Made by a program: the position numbers and the translations under genes. From Maricaulis sp047308265 (GTDB lineage Bacteria; Pseudomonadota; Alphaproteobacteria; Caulobacterales; Maricaulaceae), in assembly GCF_047308265.1 (NCBI RefSeq), contig NZ_JBKQWY010000011.1:1-64000 (forward strand): DNA of 64,000 nt, read 5' to 3'. The notes below the pieces were generated by a model. The model searched no databases, was not told the DNA's origin, and saw nothing but the letters and a program-made list of their open reading frames with translations. Each line of letters opens with the position of its first letter. Positions within the stretch are counted from its first letter, which is position 1. Below are positions 61,591 through 64,000 of the stretch, piece by piece.

Positions 61591-61624
61591 AATCTCCTCC
61601 CCGAGACGGATCCGATACCGGCGC

Positions 61625-62491
61625 CTAGAGCGCGTTGATCGGGACTTTCATATAGCTCTTGCCATTGTCTTCCTCGGGCGGCATTTCCCCGGCCCGCATA
61701 TTGATCTGCACCGAGGGCAGGATCAGACGCGGCATGGACAGTGTGGCATCACGCGCTTCGCGCATCGCGATAAAATCCTCGCGAGAGAGGCCGTCCCGCA
61801 CATGAATATTGGCGCGCTTTTGCTCTCCGACCGTTGTCTCCCAGACATAGGTATCGCGCCCCGGTGCCTTATAGTCGTGACACAGGAACATGCGGGTCTG
61901 GTCCGGCAGGGCAAACAACATCTGGATGCTGTCGTAGAGCGTGCCCGCATCTCCGCCGGGAAAATCGCATCGCGCAGTCCCGAAATCCGGCATGAAGATC
62001 GTATCTCCCACGAACAGGGCATCACCGATCAGATGACTCATACAGGCCGGCGTGTGACCCGGGGTCGACATCGCCTTCGCATCGATCCGTCCCAGCTGGT
62101 AGGTTTCGCCATCACTGAACAGGTGGTCAAACTGACGGCCATCGCGGGCAAACCGCTGATCCTCATTGAAAATTTCACCAAAAACCGTCTGGACCGTCGG
62201 GATCTGGTCTCCGATGGCCGTCGTGCCACCGACCTGGTCGCGGATATAGGGCGCAGCGGTCAGGTGATCGGCATGCACATGGGTGTCGATAATCCACTGG
62301 CAGGTCAGGCCCCGCTCGCGAATGTGCGCAATGATCCGGTCGGCAGATTGCGTATTGGTGCGACCGGACGCGGGATCATAGTCGAGCACACTGTCGATCA
62401 CGGCACACTGCAAGGTCGCCGGGTCGGTCACGACATAGCTGATGGTGAAAGTCGCTTCGTCAAAAAAGCCGGTCACGTCGGGGATTTGCAT
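61625..62491 (-). CDS. Persulfide dioxygenase (ETHE1-like MBL-fold)
   Basis: A 288-residue metallo-beta-lactamase-fold protein. The metal site is THVHADH (His71, His73, Asp75, His76) with further ligand blocks TPGHTPACM, FVGDTIFMPDFGTARCDFPGG and FLCHDY. The latter blocks define the ETHE1/Blh type, which oxidises glutathione persulfide to sulfite. It works downstream of the SQR in the next gene. GGAG lies six bases before the ATG. The length fits the family (~250-290). Confidence 0.93.
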   Translation of the reverse strand: MQIPDVTGFFDEATFTISYVVTDPATLQCAVIDSVLDYDPASGRTNTQSADRIIAHIRERGLTCQWIIDTHVHADHLTAAPYIRDQVGGTTAIGDQIPTVQTVFGEIFNEDQRFARDGRQFDHLFSDGETYQLGRIDAKAMSTPGHTPACMSHLIGDALFVGDTIFMPDFGTARCDFPGGDAGTLYDSIQMLFALPDQTRMFLCHDYKAPGRDTYVWETTVGEQKRANIHVRDGLSREDFIAMREARDATLSMPRLILPSVQINMRAGEMPPEEDNGKSYMKVPINAL

Positions 62492-62505
62492 AATCTACTC
62501 CGAAA

Positions 62506-62925
62506 TCAGGACGGGGTGCGGGCGAACACCCCATATCCGCCCGGCGGATTGGGACGTCCGGCCTTCACAGGGCGGGCGGCGGGTGTCGCCGGGTTTTGGC
62601 GGGCTTCGGGTTCACACACGGTCTTGCCCAGCATGGCCGAACAGATGGAATCCAGCAGAGTGATGACACGATCACCTCCGGCCAGACGATAGAAAATCAC
62701 CTTGGATTCGCGCCGTGTTTCCACCAGTCCCTCCTCGCGAAGCTTGGAGAGTTCGCGAGACAGGCGCGGCTGACGAATGCCAAGAACCGTCTCGATCTGG
62801 CCGACAGACATTTCTCCATCCCGTAACTGGCAACAGATCATCAGGCGCGCAGGATGAGCAAAGGCCTTGAGAAGGCGCGTCGCTTCTTCGGCGAGAGGCA
62901 TCAGGGCCTGGCTCTGCGGCGTCAC
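62506..62925 (-). CDS. BigR/SqrR-type persulfide-sensing ArsR repressor
   Basis: A 139-residue winged-helix regulator. The DNA-binding core is FAHPARLMICCQLRDGEMSVGQIETVLGIRQPRLSRELSKLREEGLVETRR. The Cys pair in the ICC motif (31-32) and later Cys95/Cys104 match the reactive cysteines that form a polysulfide bridge in BigR/SqrR. Start GTG 62925 overlaps the peroxiredoxin stop (GTGA) with GGGAGG ahead; an ATG at 62952 gives a longer frame with no matching tail. It should repress this operon until sulfane sulfur builds up. Confidence 0.9.
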   Translation of the reverse strand: MTPQSQALMPLAEEATRLLKAFAHPARLMICCQLRDGEMSVGQIETVLGIRQPRLSRELSKLREEGLVETRRESKVIFYRLAGGDRVITLLDSICSAMLGKTVCEPEARQNPATPAARPVKAGRPNPPGGYGVFARTPS

Positions 62926-63566
62926 GACAGGACCTCCCGACGCATATACCACACCTCATCCTCCTCTGCGCCGTCCAGCGCCCCAGTCTGGTCCAGCGGT
63001 GGCGGCAAAAACCCAGGCTCTCCCGGCTGCCAGCCTTCCGGCATCACGCACTGGCGGGCCTCGGAATCCTGCAGCGCGCTCACCAGTCGCAATATCTCGG
63101 CGACAGAACGCCCCACATTCATTGGATAGTGGATCTGGGCGCGCAACATGCCGTCCGGATCGATGACAAACACCGAACGGACGGCGGCTGTGCTCTCCGA
63201 CCCCGCGTGGATCATGCCATAAGCCTGCGCCACACTCATGGAGATGTCTTCGAGAATGGGAAATTCGATCCGCACGCCCAAACGGTCCTCGATATCCTTC
63301 ACCCAGGCGATATGGGCGTACAGGCTATCGACTGACAATCCCAGCAGATCACAGTGCCGGGCTTCAAACTTTGGCATCGCCGCCTGGAAAGCGAGAAACT
63401 CAGTGGTGCACACGGGTGTGAAATTGGCCGGGTGAGAAAACAACACCAGCCAGCGGCCACGATAATCCTCAAGCCGCACAAAACCACGCGTCGAGCGGGC
63501 CTCGAAAACCGGCGCCGGCTCATCGATACGGGCCACCCGGCGGTCGGTATCGGTCAATTCATCCAT
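62922..63566 (-). CDS. Peroxiredoxin (1-Cys/Prx6-AhpC type)
   Basis: A 214-residue peroxiredoxin. The peroxidatic Cys53 is in FSHPANFTPVCTTE, followed by the family's LGLSVDSLYAHIAWVKDIEDRLGVRIEFPIL. RSVFVIDPDGMLRAQIHYPMNVGRS and the late CVMPEGWQPGE, as in Prx6-type proteins. It removes peroxides or reactive sulfur species in the cytoplasm. As first gene of the sulfide operon its promoter drives the whole set. Confidence 0.93.
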   Translation of the reverse strand: MDELTDTDRRVARIDEPAPVFEARSTRGFVRLEDYRGRWLVLFSHPANFTPVCTTEFLAFQAAMPKFEARHCDLLGLSVDSLYAHIAWVKDIEDRLGVRIEFPILEDISMSVAQAYGMIHAGSESTAAVRSVFVIDPDGMLRAQIHYPMNVGRSVAEILRLVSALQDSEARQCVMPEGWQPGEPGFLPPPLDQTGALDGAEEDEVWYMRREVLS

Positions 63567-63593
63567 AAAGGGCCTCGAACAGGTTCAACTCCC

Positions 63594-63621
63594 TTCATAT
63601 TACATTTGTCGATAGTGTCAA
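63594..63621 (-). promoter_or_regulatory. Putative promoter of the sulfide-detoxification operon
   Basis: On the minus strand, TTGACA (63621-63616), a 16-base spacer and TATGAA (63599-63594) form a good -35 and fair -10, 28 bases before the peroxiredoxin ATG. A loose TTG-N10-CAA dyad overlaps the -35 (63606-63621) and could be the BigR-type operator, though it does not match the known motif clearly. Confidence 0.5.
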
Positions 63622-63661
63622 CTGTAAAGCGAAAACTGTCGCGCGACACATCCCAACAGTT

Positions 63662-64000
63662 TCAATTTTTGACAAGTGTTCGGTGGGCCACTGTTCGCAT
63701 ATGCGCGACAAATTCGTCCTGGGACCAACCCTGACCGCCACACAGAAGCTCCCAGTTCCGCACGGAAAGAAGCATCCAGAGACTGTCCGTCGCCCGCTCG
63801 ACACTCAGGCCAGGATCCAGTACGCCAGCCTCATCGAGCGCCCGCACCGCTGCCGCGCAGCCATGACGGATCGCAGCCAGCCGATCGTCCCAGGCCGCTC
63901 GCGCCGCCTCATCCGTGTCATACATGGCCATGAAGGCCCGGGCGACGCCATAGATGTGCGGCATGTAACCCAGCCAGGCATCAATCCAGGCATCGAGCCG
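63662..64000 (-). CDS. TetR-family regulator, C-terminal part (5' end outside window)
   Basis: The frame is open to base 64000, so this is the last ~112 residues of a longer protein. It has the helical C-terminal ligand domain of TetR regulators (AAWDDRLAAIRHGCAAAVRALDEAGVLDPGLSVERATDSLWMLLSVRNWELLCGGQGWS ... WELL-type close). The N-terminal helix-turn-helix is not in the window. It shares the 96-base upstream region's strand with the peroxiredoxin operon but ends before it. Confidence 0.8.
   Translation of the reverse strand, partial: RLDAWIDAWLGYMPHIYGVARAFMAMYDTDEAARAAWDDRLAAIRHGCAAAVRALDEAGVLDPGLSVERATDSLWMLLSVRNWELLCGGQGWSQDEFVAHMRTVAHRTLVKN

Noticed and set aside
1..64000. CRISPR arrays, rRNA or tRNA genes, prophage or integrase
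   Set aside because: No direct-repeat array, RNA core sequences, integrase or phage genes were seen; only one IS3 relic.

Overview
The window reads as the chromosome of a GC-rich, flagellated, free-living alphaproteobacterium. A Hyphomonadaceae/Maricaulaceae-type (Maricaulales) marine heterotroph is my best guess. It rests on gene style, flgFGAHI and flgBC-fliEF gene order, TonB receptor plus SSS symporter nutrition and an SQR/BigR sulfide operon. No rRNA, tRNA or CRISPR array was found, so the taxonomy is inference.

Region by region. (1) 1-1.9 kb: the 3' end of a polymorphic toxin with a C-terminal AHH-type HNH nuclease, followed by its probable immunity gene. (2) 1.9-3.06 kb: a gene-poor stretch with several hairpins. 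(3) 3.06-18.07 kb: a tightly packed, plus-strand flagellar cluster: flgF-flgG-flgA-flgH-flgI-flgB-flgC-fliE-fliF-(103-aa unknown)-fliH-fliI-fliJ-fliK-like-flgD-flgE-fliM-fliN-fliO-fliP-fliA(sigma-28)-TPR gene-unknown. Many parts are unusually short. fliG, fliQ, fliR, flhA, flhB, motor and filament genes are not in the window. (4) 18.1-27.8 kb: a visibly AT-richer minus-strand glycan island: AlgX-like SGNH acetyltransferase, sulfotransferase, two large paralogous GT-B glycosyltransferases, a Maf/DUF115-like protein and an IS3-family transposase relic. (5) 28.2-33.9 kb: a TonB-dependent receptor with an ABC-2 exporter (ATPase plus two permeases).

(6) 33.9-43.5 kb: a small kinase-like P-loop gene and then a galactoside catabolic operon: SSS symporter, galT, galK, galE, GH36 alpha-galactosidase, GH42 beta-galactosidase. 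Together these import and hydrolyse alpha- and beta-galactosides and run the Leloir pathway. (7) 43.5-46.9 kb: a second SSS symporter and a TetR gene, divergent from a Rieske oxygenase, with a perfect palindromic operator lying on the oxygenase promoter. (8) 46.9-52.9 kb: TolC-type outer-membrane channel, membrane protein, glycine-zipper lipoprotein, GDSL esterase autotransporter and a GlxA-like regulator. (9) 53.0-57.9 kb: a four-gene minus-strand operon in which every junction is a 4-base stop/start overlap: TPR-alpha/beta hydrolase, acyl carrier protein, fatty-acyl-AMP ligase, cytochrome P450. It looks like a compact, possibly undescribed pathway for activating and oxidising an ACP-tethered acyl chain. 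(10) 58.1-63.6 kb: a sulfide/persulfide detoxification operon: peroxiredoxin, BigR/SqrR-type ArsR sensor, persulfide dioxygenase, DUF442-SQR fusion, SulP transporter. (11) The right edge holds the C-terminal part of a TetR regulator.

The most interesting objects are the P450/FAAL/ACP/hydrolase operon, the pared-down sigma-28-bearing flagellar cluster with an unknown small protein in the fliG position, the AT-rich two-domain glycosyltransferase island, and the AHH toxin/immunity pair.
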